The notes under the pieces: generated by a model
What the model saw: the letters and a program-made list of their open reading frames with translations, nothing else
Databases searched by the model: none
What the model was told of the DNA's origin: nothing
Source: CAZMBI01 sp964564675
Lineage (GTDB): Bacteria > Pseudomonadota > Alphaproteobacteria > Rickettsiales > UBA3002
Assembly (NCBI GenBank): GCA_964564675.1
Contig: CAZMBI010000010.1
Span: 1 to 64,000 of the forward strand
Direction: 5' to 3'
Length of the DNA: 64,000 nt
Made by a program: the position numbers and the translations under genes
In this document: piece by piece, positions 51,481 to 62,657 of the stretch
Layout of the letters: every line of letters starts with the position of its first letter
How positions within the stretch are numbered: the first letter of the stretch is position 1

Positions 51481-51580
51481 ATTATTTGATAATTGCGGAA
51501 TTGACGCAATTACAACTAAAGAAGTTATGCGACTTTAGCAAACGTTTTCGTTAGCTGCGCCGCTGGCTGAGTCTGATATC

Positions 51581-51973
51581 TCAGCGGCATTCGGGACGCA
51601 CCGGCAAGTGATTCCGGTTAAGACGTGCACCGTTTAATATGGTTTCCCCGTCCTGGCGCACGGTGATGCTGCCCAGCGCGATGTCGCTGCGCGAATCGTC
51701 GTAATTATAGGTATCATCCGCCAGATAATTCCCCACCGGTATATCCAGTCCGATAGTGACGTTGCTGAAATCCTTGGCGGTCAGCGGCGGCGGGGTGAGA
51801 TCGGCCGGAGCCACTGCCCAGCCCGCGCTATCCACACCCGGCTCGTATGCCACACCCGTGGGTTGCTCGTAGGTGACAACCTGCGCGCATTCACCGTCAG
51901 ACTGGGTGCTGTAGGTTGCGGCCTGCGCAATCGCGGCGCATAACAAAATCATTAAAAACAACGCCTGCTTCAT
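51581..51973 (-). CDS. Small secreted protein, unknown
   Basis: 130 residues with a clear signal peptide (ALFLMILLCAAIAQA, cleavage after AQA). The mature part is about 112 residues, acidic, beta-rich in appearance (VTIGLDIPVGNYLADD, DIALGSITVRQDGE), with two Cys (GECAQ near the start, PEC at the end) that could pair. Its start overlaps the DUF1467 stop by 4 nt. No family recognised; likely periplasmic. Confidence 0.75.
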   Translation of the reverse strand: MKQALFLMILLCAAIAQAATYSTQSDGECAQVVTYEQPTGVAYEPGVDSAGWAVAPADLTPPPLTAKDFSNVTIGLDIPVGNYLADDTYNYDDSRSDIALGSITVRQDGETILNGARLNRNHLPVRPECR

Positions 51974-52194
51974 GGCATCAGTATCCCGGATTTAATAAGC
52001 CATGATACCATAATAGTCAGGGGAAACGCCAGCACGGTGGCGCCCAGCAATTTATAGGGCAAATAAGTACGTTTAGGCGCGGCGTGATAGCCCACGCCTT
52101 CTTCTGTTTGCGGCTGCGAGCCGATCGGCAGCAGTATAAACAGCACCACCCACCAGCCCATGATATAGATCATAATATATTCAAATGTCGTCAT
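51970..52194 (-). CDS. DUF1467 family membrane protein
   Basis: 74 residues: a first helix (YIMIYIMGWWVVLFILLPIG), a short loop with HAAPKRTYLPYKLLGAT, and a second helix (VLAFPLTIMVSWLI). The loop and spacing match DUF1467, an alphaproteobacterial family typically encoded between rnj and proS. Function unknown. 4-nt overlap with the secreted-protein gene. Confidence 0.82.
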   Translation of the reverse strand: MTTFEYIMIYIMGWWVVLFILLPIGSQPQTEEGVGYHAAPKRTYLPYKLLGATVLAFPLTIMVSWLIKSGILMP

Positions 52195-52398
52195 AATACT
52201 GTTTTTCCACGGCGTTGATTCAGAGCCGGCACGCTGCCCCCTCCTGCGCAGCGCTCAATCCGGCCAGCGGGTGGCAGCGGGTAGCAATCGGCACCCTACG
52301 CATCACTCATGACAATAGGCCATCGCCCGCCTGTTGTCACATAACTTTAACACACGCCGCCCCGCCCGTTTGGTACGCTGAAACTGGAGGAAACTCAG

Positions 52399-52887
52399 AT
52401 GAATATACGGCACGCATGGTCCAAAGGGGTGGATTTTGGCGGGATTGTCGGCATCGCATTGGCCGGGCTGGGCTTGCTGGTAGGCTTCGGCCCAGAAAGC
52501 AGCACCCTTGTTTTCAAGATTGCCAAGCCCGGCTTCCTCGCGATTATCCCCGAAATCGTCGCTGGTACATTAGGCGGCGCCCTGGCATTCGGCAGCCTGT
52601 TCGCCGTCAGCCATGCGGTGGTGCATAGCGTGCCCGGCCTGCGCACCCTCATGGGTGAGCCAAAAAGCCCCGGCCAGCCGGCGCCCCACAGTTTTGCCGC
52701 CGAAGTCGGCCGCGGCAAAAGCGTCGCTGAACGGATTGAACCCAAAGACATTCGCCTGGCCTCAAGCCAGCAGGTGCCCACACCGACTGGCACGCGCGAA
52801 GAGACCAATCGCCAGACCCGGCATGTGGAGAATCTGCACAATCAGCGGGAATTCATTGAAGCGCAGATGGACCAGATCAACCGTTAA
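52399..52887 (+). CDS. Unknown protein with two N-terminal membrane helices, 162 aa
   Basis: GGAGG before ATG 52399 supports the start. Two hydrophobic segments (FGGIVGIALAGLGLLVGF and PEIVAGTLGGALAFGSLFAV) are followed by a hydrophilic Gln/Glu-rich tail that looks unstructured then helical (NRQTRHVENLHNQREFIEAQMDQI). No family recognised. It interrupts the otherwise minus-strand block between rnj and DUF1467, a spot usually held by other small genes in this class. Confidence 0.72.
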   Translation: MNIRHAWSKGVDFGGIVGIALAGLGLLVGFGPESSTLVFKIAKPGFLAIIPEIVAGTLGGALAFGSLFAVSHAVVHSVPGLRTLMGEPKSPGQPAPHSFAAEVGRGKSVAERIEPKDIRLASSQQVPTPTGTREETNRQTRHVENLHNQREFIEAQMDQINR

Positions 52888-53014
52888 AGCGCGTAATCCC
52901 GAACATCAATCCAACTTGGAATAGTTTTTGGCGCCCAACGTAACCAGGTGCGCGAGCGGTCGATCTTGTCGAGTCACCGGGCACATAAAACAAACACGCC
53001 CTTATACACGGGGG

Positions 53015-54679
53015 TTATTTCCCCCGGTGTATATGAATATCAAGCACCGGCTTCTTGCTGACTTCATCGCGGATAATGCGGCGGATAATCGAGCGGATAC
53101 GCTCTTCCAGCACCCGCTCCTTGGCGTTTTTGCCGGTTTTTTCGGCCTCTTCCATCACCGCCTGCTGAATGGCGGCGATGATTTCCTTATCCTCCCCCGG
53201 ATCCAGTACGCCGGGGCCAGCCACTTGCGGCACGCCGATCACTTTGCCGTTTTTATCCAGCACCACCGACAGCACAATACAGCCATCATCGCGCAGCTTG
53301 CGGCGGGTGCGGATCACCGGCGAGTCGGCGGAAATCAGCGACGTGCCATCAAGCGCCAGATACCCCCAGTCGACCGTGCCGACAATGCTGGCGCTGTCGG
53401 CTTTCAGCTCAATCACCGCGCCGTTGGTGGCTTCCACCGCTTCGGGCACCTGCAGTTCGCGCGCCAGCTTGGCATGTTCATGAATATGCCGCTTTTCCCC
53501 GTGTACCGGCACCGAAATCTTCGGCCGCACCAGTTGATACATGCGCTCCAGTTCGGCGCGGCAAGGGTGCCCGGAGACATGAATCAGCGCGTCATGATCG
53601 CCGATGACCTCAATCCCCTGTTCGGTCAGTTTATTCTGCAGCCAGTTGATTTTGGTTTCATTACCCGGAATCACCCGCGAGGAAAACACCGCCGTATCAC
53701 CCGGCGCCAGTCGGATGGCGGGATGTTCGCCACGGGCGATCTTGGTCAGCGCCGAGCGGCTTTCCCCCTGACAGCCGGTACATAGGATCAGGCATTTATT
53801 GCGCGGCAAATCCATCGCCTCGCGGTCGGTCAGAAAGCTCGGCACCTCCTGCAGATAGCCGCTTTCACGCGCCGCCGCTGTAATCCGCCACAGGGACTGC
53901 CCGGCCAGCGCAACCGAACGCCCGGCCGCAAGCCCCGCCTGAATAATCGATTCCAGCCGCGTGATGTTGGACGCAAACGTCGTCACCGCCACTCGCTTTT
54001 CGCAACCGGCAATGACATCCCTCAGATGCTGGCGCACATGTGATTCAGAACCCGATTCGCCTTCGACCATCACATTGGTTGAATCGCAAACCATGGCCAG
54101 CACGCCCTCATCACCATAGCGTTGCATCGTTTCTTCGTCGGACGTAGGCCCGACCAGCGGCTCGTGATCGAGCTTCCAGTCACCGGTATGCATCACCACG
54201 CCGGCGCGGGTGCGAATGGCGATGGCGTGCATTTCCGGGATCGAATGGGTCAGCGCCACCATCTCCAGCTGAAACGGGCCGATATCCCACGTCTTGTTAT
54301 CCCTAATCTCGTGCACCTTGACCAGATGCGAGATCCCCTCTTCTTTCAGCTTGGGCTTTAGCACAGCGGCGGTAAACGGCGTGGTGTAGACGGGGCATTC
54401 CAGATCCTGCCACAAATACCCCACCGCGCCCAGATGGTCTTCATGGGCGTGAGTGAGCACCAGCCCCAGCAAATCCTCCTTATGCTCGGCGATAAAATCG
54501 ATATTGGGCAGGACAATATCCACGCCCGGCAGGTAATCGTCGGCAAAGCCGATACCGCAATCGATCATCAGCCATTTACCCTGATGGTAATACAGGTTCA
54601 GATTCATGCCAATTTCGTTGGAACCGCCAAGCGGTACGAACAGCACACTGTCATCATAATCGGAAAAATTGAGGGCCAT
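53015..54679 (-). CDS. rnj: Ribonuclease J
   Basis: Zinc metallo-beta-lactamase/beta-CASP nuclease with 5'-3' exonuclease and endonuclease activity on RNA. 554 residues: LFVPLGGSNEIGMNLNLYYH, zinc motif LTHAHEDHLGAVGYL, MHTGDWKLDH, the beta-CASP region with FASNITRLESII, and VHVSGHPCRAEL-like IHVSGHPCRAE followed by PVHGEKRHIHEHA. The gene lies in the conserved coaX-rnj order. A palindromic repeat separates it from coaX. Confidence 0.95.
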   Translation of the reverse strand: MALNFSDYDDSVLFVPLGGSNEIGMNLNLYYHQGKWLMIDCGIGFADDYLPGVDIVLPNIDFIAEHKEDLLGLVLTHAHEDHLGAVGYLWQDLECPVYTTPFTAAVLKPKLKEEGISHLVKVHEIRDNKTWDIGPFQLEMVALTHSIPEMHAIAIRTRAGVVMHTGDWKLDHEPLVGPTSDEETMQRYGDEGVLAMVCDSTNVMVEGESGSESHVRQHLRDVIAGCEKRVAVTTFASNITRLESIIQAGLAAGRSVALAGQSLWRITAAARESGYLQEVPSFLTDREAMDLPRNKCLILCTGCQGESRSALTKIARGEHPAIRLAPGDTAVFSSRVIPGNETKINWLQNKLTEQGIEVIGDHDALIHVSGHPCRAELERMYQLVRPKISVPVHGEKRHIHEHAKLARELQVPEAVEATNGAVIELKADSASIVGTVDWGYLALDGTSLISADSPVIRTRRKLRDDGCIVLSVVLDKNGKVIGVPQVAGPGVLDPGEDKEIIAAIQQAVMEEAEKTGKNAKERVLEERIRSIIRRIIRDEVSKKPVLDIHIHRGK

Positions 54680-54698
54680 GCCTGTCCTTTATGGGATG

Positions 54699-54793
54699 GT
54701 CATTGCAATGAGCATGCGTCGCACCGACGAAACAATCCATGGGTAAACCGGCCGGGTTGCTTCGTCAAAGCGATCGCATCTCCTTGCAATAAC
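54699..54793. repeat. GTCATTGC...GCAATAAC palindromic repeat between coaX and rnj
   Basis: Begins GTCATTGCAATGAG and ends TTGCAATAACGG, with internal inverted arms around AACAATCCATGG and GGTTGCTTCGTC. It is a diverged member of the common GTCATTGC(G)AG... dispersed repeat. It fills the gap upstream of rnj, so it is transcribed in the operon. Confidence 0.65.
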
Positions 54794-54810
54794 GGATTAA
54801 TAATGCACTA

Positions 54811-55587
54811 CTAATCTGCGTTATAGCGCGCATACATACGTTGTAAGCCGCGCATCGTCAACTCAGGATCGACCTGGTCGATGGACTCGGTGCCGTGGCC
54901 GAAGAGCCCGGCCAAACCGCCAGTTGCAACCACCCGCATATCCGGACGCGCCATCTGCTGGCGGATACGGGCGATGATGCCTTCAATCATCGCCAGGTAA
55001 CCATAATAAATCCCCGATTGCATGGCGTGCGTGGTGCTGGTGCCGATGACCGTCGCCGGCCGATGGATCCGTACACCGTGCAGCTTGGCGGCGGCTTTTT
55101 TCAGCGCCTCCAGCGAGAGATTTACGCCCGGCGTGATCACGCCGCCGACATAGGCACCATGTTCATTGACGATATCGAACGTCGTCGCCGTGCCGAAATC
55201 AATCACAATCAGCGGCTGCCCAAACTGCGCCCAGGCCGCATAGGCATTGACCAGCCGGTCTGCGCCCAGCTCCTCCGGCCGGTCAATCAGCACCTGCATG
55301 CCATCGGCCAGCTTATCCCTCCCGACAATCAGCGGTTCGCCGGTAAAATATCTGATGGCCAGATGCCGCAGCGGAAAAATCGTATCCGGCACCACTGAAG
55401 ACAGAATCACCGCTTGCACCGCCTCCGCCGTCAGGCCCTGCTGGCTCATCAGAAACAGCAGCGTGGCGGCGTATTCGTCTTCCGTGCGATGAGGATCGGT
55501 CGCCACGCGCCACACCGCTTCCATCGCCTCGCCGCGAAAAAGCGCGAAGCTGCTTTGGGTATTACCGACATCGATCGCTAGTAACAT
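54811..55587 (-). CDS. coaX: Type III pantothenate kinase
   Basis: First step of coenzyme A synthesis. 258 residues of the ASKHA fold: N-terminal LLAIDVGNTQSSFALF phosphate loop, VPDTIFPLR, the ELGADRLVNAYAAW motif with the catalytic Asp, VIDFGTATTFDIV, and GGVITPGVNLSLEAL. Downstream of birA by 40 nt in the usual nuoN-birA-coaX-rnj order. Confidence 0.95.
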   Translation of the reverse strand: MLLAIDVGNTQSSFALFRGEAMEAVWRVATDPHRTEDEYAATLLFLMSQQGLTAEAVQAVILSSVVPDTIFPLRHLAIRYFTGEPLIVGRDKLADGMQVLIDRPEELGADRLVNAYAAWAQFGQPLIVIDFGTATTFDIVNEHGAYVGGVITPGVNLSLEALKKAAAKLHGVRIHRPATVIGTSTTHAMQSGIYYGYLAMIEGIIARIRQQMARPDMRVVATGGLAGLFGHGTESIDQVDPELTMRGLQRMYARYNAD

Positions 55588-55627
55588 AAGAGCCGTTAGC
55601 AGTTAGCGGGTAGCCGCCAAAAACACC

Positions 55628-56404
55628 TTACCCATCCAGAAACCGCACATCGCCGGCGCTGACCTGTTTGACACTGCCGTCCTGCGTCTGCAACAGCAGG
55701 CGGCCATAATGGTCAATGCCCTGAAACGTGCCGAACAGTTCCTGATTGCCCATCACCACTTCGGTGGGAAATCCCAGCCGGTAGGCGCTTTCCACCCAGC
55801 GCTCGCGGATCGGGTCAAAGCCTTCCACCACCCATTCGTCATAACCATGAATGAAATTATAGATATAACGCGACAGCACGATCTTAGCGCTGATAATCTC
55901 CACGCCGGTTGTACGCAGGCAGGTGGCGGGAAACAGAATCCCCTCTTTGGGCGCGGAGTCGATATTGATGCCGATACCCACGGCCACCCATTGTTTGTCC
56001 TGCCCGGTTTCATCCAGCGTGGTGAAGGATTCGAGCAGAATCCCGCCGAGCTTGCGCCCGTCATACAATACGTCGTTGGGCCATTTGCATTCGATCTCGC
56101 CGTCGCCAGGAATAATCGGCTGCAAGGTATCCGCCGCTGCGACCGCCGCCACGAACGACAATTGCGAACATTCCGGCAGTCCGCACGGCGGGTGCAGTAA
56201 AATCGAGACGTATAAATTGCCTTCGGGAGAAATCCACTCGCGGCCCATGCGGCCCCTTCCCGCCGTCTGGCGCTTGGCCCAGACCACCGCGCCGTGCGAG
56301 GCGCCGCCTCCGGCTAAGCGCTTGGCTTCCTCATTGGTACTGTCGAGCACGTCGTAAGACAGCAGGTGATAATCATCCAACAGGTTTTTGCGCTTGGCCT
56401 CCAT
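55628..56404 (-). CDS. birA: Biotin-[acetyl-CoA-carboxylase] ligase
   Basis: About 258 residues: STNEEAKRLAGGGASHG, AKRQTAGRGRMGREW (biotin-AMP site), WPNDVLYDGRKLGGILLE and a C-terminal SH3-like domain. The N-terminal DNA-binding domain of E. coli BirA is missing, so it is a ligase and not a repressor. ATG 56404 has GGGA upstream; ATG 56416 four codons earlier is the alternative start. Confidence 0.93.
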   Translation of the reverse strand: MEAKRKNLLDDYHLLSYDVLDSTNEEAKRLAGGGASHGAVVWAKRQTAGRGRMGREWISPEGNLYVSILLHPPCGLPECSQLSFVAAVAAADTLQPIIPGDGEIECKWPNDVLYDGRKLGGILLESFTTLDETGQDKQWVAVGIGINIDSAPKEGILFPATCLRTTGVEIISAKIVLSRYIYNFIHGYDEWVVEGFDPIRERWVESAYRLGFPTEVVMGNQELFGTFQGIDHYGRLLLQTQDGSVKQVSAGDVRFLDG

Positions 56405-56487
56405 ACCGTATCCCATAATTTATTATATTGCGGGCGATTCACCTATCCGCCGCAGGCGCAGGCCAGACGGGGGTGATGCTTAAACCG

Positions 56488-57945
56488 TCACATCGTCAAC
56501 GCCCGTGCTGCAATAGCAGTAACAGAGATTAACGGCGTGGGCGAGAGGAAAAACAGGCCAACCACGATGGCACTAAGCCCCAGCACACAGCGGGTTGGGA
56601 AAGAGAGCACGGCATCAAACGGCGCCTTGGCCTCATCGAAATACATCACTTTGACAATCTTGATATAATAATAGGCCGCTACCACGCTGGACAGCAGGCC
56701 GATTGCCGCCAGCATATATAATTCCTGGTCAACCACCGCCATAAACACGTAAAACTTGCCGAAAAAGCCGGCCAAAGGCGGAATCCCGGCCATGGAAAAC
56801 ATCATCAGCGCCATAAACAGCGCCATCATGGGCGAATGTTTCGACAGCCCGCCAAGCTCGGCAATCGCTTCCACTGGCTGTTCGTGCCGCGCCATCAGCA
56901 TGACGAAACCGAATGCCCCCACACTCATGAACAGATACAGCGTCAGATAAATCAACGTCGCCTGCATGCCTTGCGGTCCCACGGCCAGGCCCATCAGCGC
57001 ATAGCCAACATGGCCGATGGAGCTGTATGCCAGCAGCCGCTTGAGATTACTCTGGCGCAGCGCACCAAACGCGCCGACCAGCATCGACAGTGCCGAGACG
57101 GCAATCACGATCTGCTGCCACTGCGCAAACAGCCCCTCAAAAGGGCCCATCAGAAAGCGGGCGAATAACGCGATCGCCGCGATTTTGGGCGCGATGGCGA
57201 AAAACGCCACCACCGGCGTGGGCGCGCCTTCATAGACATCGGGCGTCCACATATGAAACGGCACGGCAGAAATTTTAAAACAAAACCCGACGATCACAAA
57301 CACCATACCGACGATCAGGCCAGGGGACGGCATGCCATGCTCGCTTTCCGCCAGCAGCGCGCCGAGCACTTCAAAGTTAGTGCTGCCGCCGAAACCGTAT
57401 ACCAGTGACGCACCGAATAACATCATGCCCGAGGCCAGCGCTCCGAGGATGAAATATTTGAGCCCAGCTTCGGTGGAGCGCGCATTATCCCGCTCAAAGG
57501 ATGCCATCACATACATCGCCAGACTCGCCAGCTCCAACGCCATATACAGGCTCAGCAGATCGTTGGCGGAAATCAGCAGCATCAGCCCGGTTACCGCGAG
57601 CAGAACCAGCACCGGATACTCAAAGCGCTTGCAGTCTTCACGCTTCAGCCACTCGAGCGATAAGAGCAGGGTCAGCAGTGCGCCCAGCAGAACCAGCCAC
57701 TTGGCGTATAACGTCAGCCCGCTGAGCTGAATCATGTCATGAAACAACAATACCGCCGTTTCATCGCGCTGGGTGGTCAGATAAATCACCGCCACCAGGG
57801 TGGCGCAGGCTACCCAGGTCAGCGGCCCGGTCAGCGCATTGCCGCGGAATGCCCCCACCATCAGCAGCACAATAGCCATAGCGCACGCTGTCAGTTCAGG
57901 CAGGATATAGCCTAAATCCGCAATTAACTGGGCCGCTTCACTCAT
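56488..57945 (-). CDS. nuoN: NADH-quinone oxidoreductase subunit N
   Basis: Antiporter-like membrane subunit of complex I, 485 residues with about 14 helices. Recognisable parts are YMALELASLAMYV (Glu in the proton half-channel), KISAVPFHMWTPDVYEGAPTPV (Lys and the family motif) and RLLAYSSIGHVGYALMG. Last gene of the nuo cluster, 61 nt after nuoM. Confidence 0.96.
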   Translation of the reverse strand: MSEAAQLIADLGYILPELTACAMAIVLLMVGAFRGNALTGPLTWVACATLVAVIYLTTQRDETAVLLFHDMIQLSGLTLYAKWLVLLGALLTLLLSLEWLKREDCKRFEYPVLVLLAVTGLMLLISANDLLSLYMALELASLAMYVMASFERDNARSTEAGLKYFILGALASGMMLFGASLVYGFGGSTNFEVLGALLAESEHGMPSPGLIVGMVFVIVGFCFKISAVPFHMWTPDVYEGAPTPVVAFFAIAPKIAAIALFARFLMGPFEGLFAQWQQIVIAVSALSMLVGAFGALRQSNLKRLLAYSSIGHVGYALMGLAVGPQGMQATLIYLTLYLFMSVGAFGFVMLMARHEQPVEAIAELGGLSKHSPMMALFMALMMFSMAGIPPLAGFFGKFYVFMAVVDQELYMLAAIGLLSSVVAAYYYIKIVKVMYFDEAKAPFDAVLSFPTRCVLGLSAIVVGLFFLSPTPLISVTAIAARALTM

Positions 57946-58006
57946 TTTTTCTTACGTCCTGTTCGTTTTATTGGGCAGGTCACCACGCAGGCGGTGGCCG
58001 GCCCGG

Positions 58007-59695
58007 TTATGGCGTATCGGCACCGGCCTGATTGGCCCTTTCTTCCCCGTACGTTTCAGCCGGCGCAGATTCCGACGCAGCCTCCGGCGTGGCTTCCACC
58101 CCCTTCTCGCCATCCGGCGGGGGTTGCGCACCGGCGGAAGGTGAGGCGCCGGGTAATTCATGAATGGCTTCAAGCGGCTTGGTGTCGGCCGTGGACGGGC
58201 CAAGCGTGATCGCCTCGCCGCGATGCATCTGCGCAATCAGATGCTCGACACTGGGATGCATCGCCTCCAGCACCGGCTTGGGATAAATTCCAAGCCACAA
58301 TACCGCTGCCACCAACGGCGCAAAAATCAGTTTTTCACGCAGGCTCAGATCTGTCATTTTTTTCAGATCATTTTTCACCAGTTCGCCGAAACACACTCGC
58401 CGGTACAGCCACAGCATGTATGCCGCGCCCAGAATCAGGCCGGTGGCCAGGAAAACCGCCGCCCACTGACTAGCCTGAAAGCCGCCGATCAGCACCAGCA
58501 TCTCACCGACAAAGCCCGACGTGCCCGGCAGGCCGACCGAGGCCATGGTGAAAATCATAAACACCACGGCATAAATCGGCATATTATTGACCAGCCCGCC
58601 ATAGCGCGCGATCTCACGCGTATGCAGGCGGTCATAGACCACGCCAACGCACAGGAACAACGCACCGGAAACCAGCCCGTGACTGATCATCTGAAAAATC
58701 GCGCCCTCGATGCCCTGCTGATTGAAGGTGAAAATGCCGAGCGTGACAAAGCCCATATGCGCCACCGACGAATAGGCGATGAGCTTTTTCATATCCTCCT
58801 GCATCAGCGCCACCAGCGAGGTATATACTACGGCTATACAGCTGAGCACGAAGATAAAGGTCGAGAAATATTCCGAAGCACCCGGCAGCATGGGCAGCGA
58901 AAAGCGCAGGAATCCGTAAGCCCCCATTTTTAGTAGAATACCCGCCAGAATCACCGAGCCGGCGGTGGGCGCCTGCACGTGCGCGTCGGGCAGCCAGGTA
59001 TGCACCGGCCACATCGGCACTTTCACCGCAAACGAGGCCAGCATCGCCAGCCACAGCCATTGTTGCACCGACAGGCTTAAGGTAGGCGCCTGCTTCATCA
59101 GCAGCGGAATATCGGTGGTGCCGAACTGTAAATACAGATAAATCAGCGCGATTAAAAACAGGATGGAGCCGGCCAGCGTATACAGGAAAAATTTATACGC
59201 GGCGTAGACCCGCCGGTCACCGCCCCACACGCCGATAATGAGATACATCGGGATCAGCATGCCTTCAAAGAAAAGATAAAACAGCAGCATATCGAGCGCG
59301 CAGAACACGCCGATGACAAACGTCTCCAGCAGCAAAAAGGCGATCATATATTCGCGCACGCGCCGGGTGATGGCGCGCCAGCTGCACAGGATACAAATCG
59401 GCATCAAAAACGTGGTCAGGATAATCAAAAACAGCGAGATGCCGTCAATGCCCAGGTGATAATGAATACCGTATCCCTCAAACCAGGGCATTTTCTCCAC
59501 GAACTGGAAGGCGTGCGTGGTTGGATCGAAGCGGTTCCACAATACCAGCGAGGCGGCAAACGTGATAAGCGTCGTCCACAGCGCCGCCATACGCGCATTC
59601 GCCGCGCCGTTATCATCTTCCTTGGTGAAAAAGAAGATCACCGCCGCGCCCACAAGGGGTAAAAAGATGAGAATGGAAAGCAGATGATGTTCCAC
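58007..59695 (-). CDS. nuoM: NADH-quinone oxidoreductase subunit M, with extended C-terminus
   Basis: Proton-pumping antiporter-like subunit of complex I, 562 residues. Seen: FFEGMLIPMYLIIGVWGG (Glu), KVPMWPVHTWLPDAHVQAPTAGSV (Lys and motif) and KKLIAYSSVAHMGFVTLG. Family members end near 500 residues. Here about 65 more follow the last helix, hydrophilic and rich in Pro, Ala, Glu and Gly, encoded in part by a C-run/G-run imperfect palindrome. It begins directly after the nuoL stop. Confidence 0.96.
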   Translation of the reverse strand: MEHHLLSILIFLPLVGAAVIFFFTKEDDNGAANARMAALWTTLITFAASLVLWNRFDPTTHAFQFVEKMPWFEGYGIHYHLGIDGISLFLIILTTFLMPICILCSWRAITRRVREYMIAFLLLETFVIGVFCALDMLLFYLFFEGMLIPMYLIIGVWGGDRRVYAAYKFFLYTLAGSILFLIALIYLYLQFGTTDIPLLMKQAPTLSLSVQQWLWLAMLASFAVKVPMWPVHTWLPDAHVQAPTAGSVILAGILLKMGAYGFLRFSLPMLPGASEYFSTFIFVLSCIAVVYTSLVALMQEDMKKLIAYSSVAHMGFVTLGIFTFNQQGIEGAIFQMISHGLVSGALFLCVGVVYDRLHTREIARYGGLVNNMPIYAVVFMIFTMASVGLPGTSGFVGEMLVLIGGFQASQWAAVFLATGLILGAAYMLWLYRRVCFGELVKNDLKKMTDLSLREKLIFAPLVAAVLWLGIYPKPVLEAMHPSVEHLIAQMHRGEAITLGPSTADTKPLEAIHELPGASPSAGAQPPPDGEKGVEATPEAASESAPAETYGEERANQAGADTP

Positions 59696-61657
<1,962 letters not shown>

Positions 61658-61671
61658 GCGCTCTTTGGTTT

Positions 61672-61702
61672 CTCCCCCCGTAAAGGGGAAAGGCAGTCAG
61701 GG
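61672..61702 (+). repeat. Palindromic element between nuoK and nuoL
   Basis: CTCCCCCCGTAAAGGGGAAAG followed by GCAGTCAGGG: the same plan as the units in gltB (C-arm, short loop, G-arm, then a tail containing CAGGG), imperfect. It ends 3 nt from the nuoK stop and precedes the nuoL start, inside the operon mRNA. Confidence 0.6.
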
Positions 61703-61704
61703 CG

Positions 61705-62034
61705 TCACCCCTTCAACATCCGTATTTCTTCCACATCGATCGAGCCGCGATTGCGGTAATACACCACCAAAATCGCCAGTCCGATCGCCGCTTCCGCCGC
61801 CGCCACTGTGAGTACCAGCATGGCGAAAATCTGCCCGGTCAGGTCATTCAGGTGCACCGAAAATGTCACCAGATTGATATTCACGGCGAGCAAAATGAGC
61901 TCGATCGACATGAGAATGGTGATAATATTTTTGCGGTTGAGGAAAATACCGCACACCCCAATGACAAATAGCAGCGTGGCCACCACCAGATAATCCAGCA
62001 GCGTAATCGACCCGTATAGCACCGATGCGTCCAT
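61705..62034 (-). CDS. nuoK: NADH-quinone oxidoreductase subunit K
   Basis: 109 residues, three helices, with IGVCGIFLNRKNIITILMSIELILLAVNINLV (the membrane-buried Glu of helix 2) and a C-terminal AEAAIGLAILVVYYRNRGSIDVEEI. About 7 residues longer than the usual form at the N-terminus. Its ATG overlaps the nuoJ TGA by one base. Confidence 0.96.
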   Translation of the reverse strand: MDASVLYGSITLLDYLVVATLLFVIGVCGIFLNRKNIITILMSIELILLAVNINLVTFSVHLNDLTGQIFAMLVLTVAAAEAAIGLAILVVYYRNRGSIDVEEIRMLKG

Positions 62035-62657
62035 CAGGCCCCCTCTCCCGACTTAACCTTCACCAGTGTCACCGACTCCTCCCGCGTGCGTGAAATCTGT
62101 TTATCGATTTGCTGGCGTTTCACTCCGGGACGATGTCGCAGGGTCAGCACAATGGCCCCGATCATCGCCACCAGCAAAATCACGCCCGCCATTTGAAACA
62201 GGACGAAATAGCGCGTGTATAGCAACTGGCCGATGGCGTGGGTATTACTCACCTGCTGCGCGTCAGGAATAGCGGTTGCCGCCGGCGCCACGGCCGCCGG
62301 TTGCAGCGCCGAGGCATAAAACAGCGCGCCCAGCTCAACAAACAGCACTACAGCCACCAGCAGGCCGATCGGCAGATATTTCAGAAACCCGGCGCGCAGG
62401 CTGGCGAAATTGACATTGAGCATCATCACCACAAACAAAAATAGCACTGCCACCGCGCCGACATAGACGATCACCAGCGTCATCGCCAGATATTCCGCCC
62501 CCAGCAGGACCAGCAATCCGGCCGCATTGAAAAAAGCAAAAATGAGGAAAAAAACCGAATACACCGAGTTGTGCACGCTCACAACCATCACCGCGCTGAA
62601 GCAGACGATGGTGGCAAAAACATAAAACATCAGGCTGACGAAATCGAAGGATTCCAT
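62034..62657 (-). CDS. nuoJ: NADH-quinone oxidoreductase subunit J
   Basis: 207 residues with five helices: SVHNSVYSVFFLIFAFFNAAGLLVLLGAEYLAMTLVIVYVGAVAVLFLFVVMML is the conserved core containing the pi-bulge helix. A variable loop and a last helix follow. Separated from nuoI by 377 nt rather than the few bases normal for this operon. Confidence 0.95.
   Translation of the reverse strand: MESFDFVSLMFYVFATIVCFSAVMVVSVHNSVYSVFFLIFAFFNAAGLLVLLGAEYLAMTLVIVYVGAVAVLFLFVVMMLNVNFASLRAGFLKYLPIGLLVAVVLFVELGALFYASALQPAAVAPAATAIPDAQQVSNTHAIGQLLYTRYFVLFQMAGVILLVAMIGAIVLTLRHRPGVKRQQIDKQISRTREESVTLVKVKSGEGA

Noticed and set aside
52928..53785. 285-codon plus-strand open frame
   Set aside because: Antisense to rnj, with no recognisable domain.
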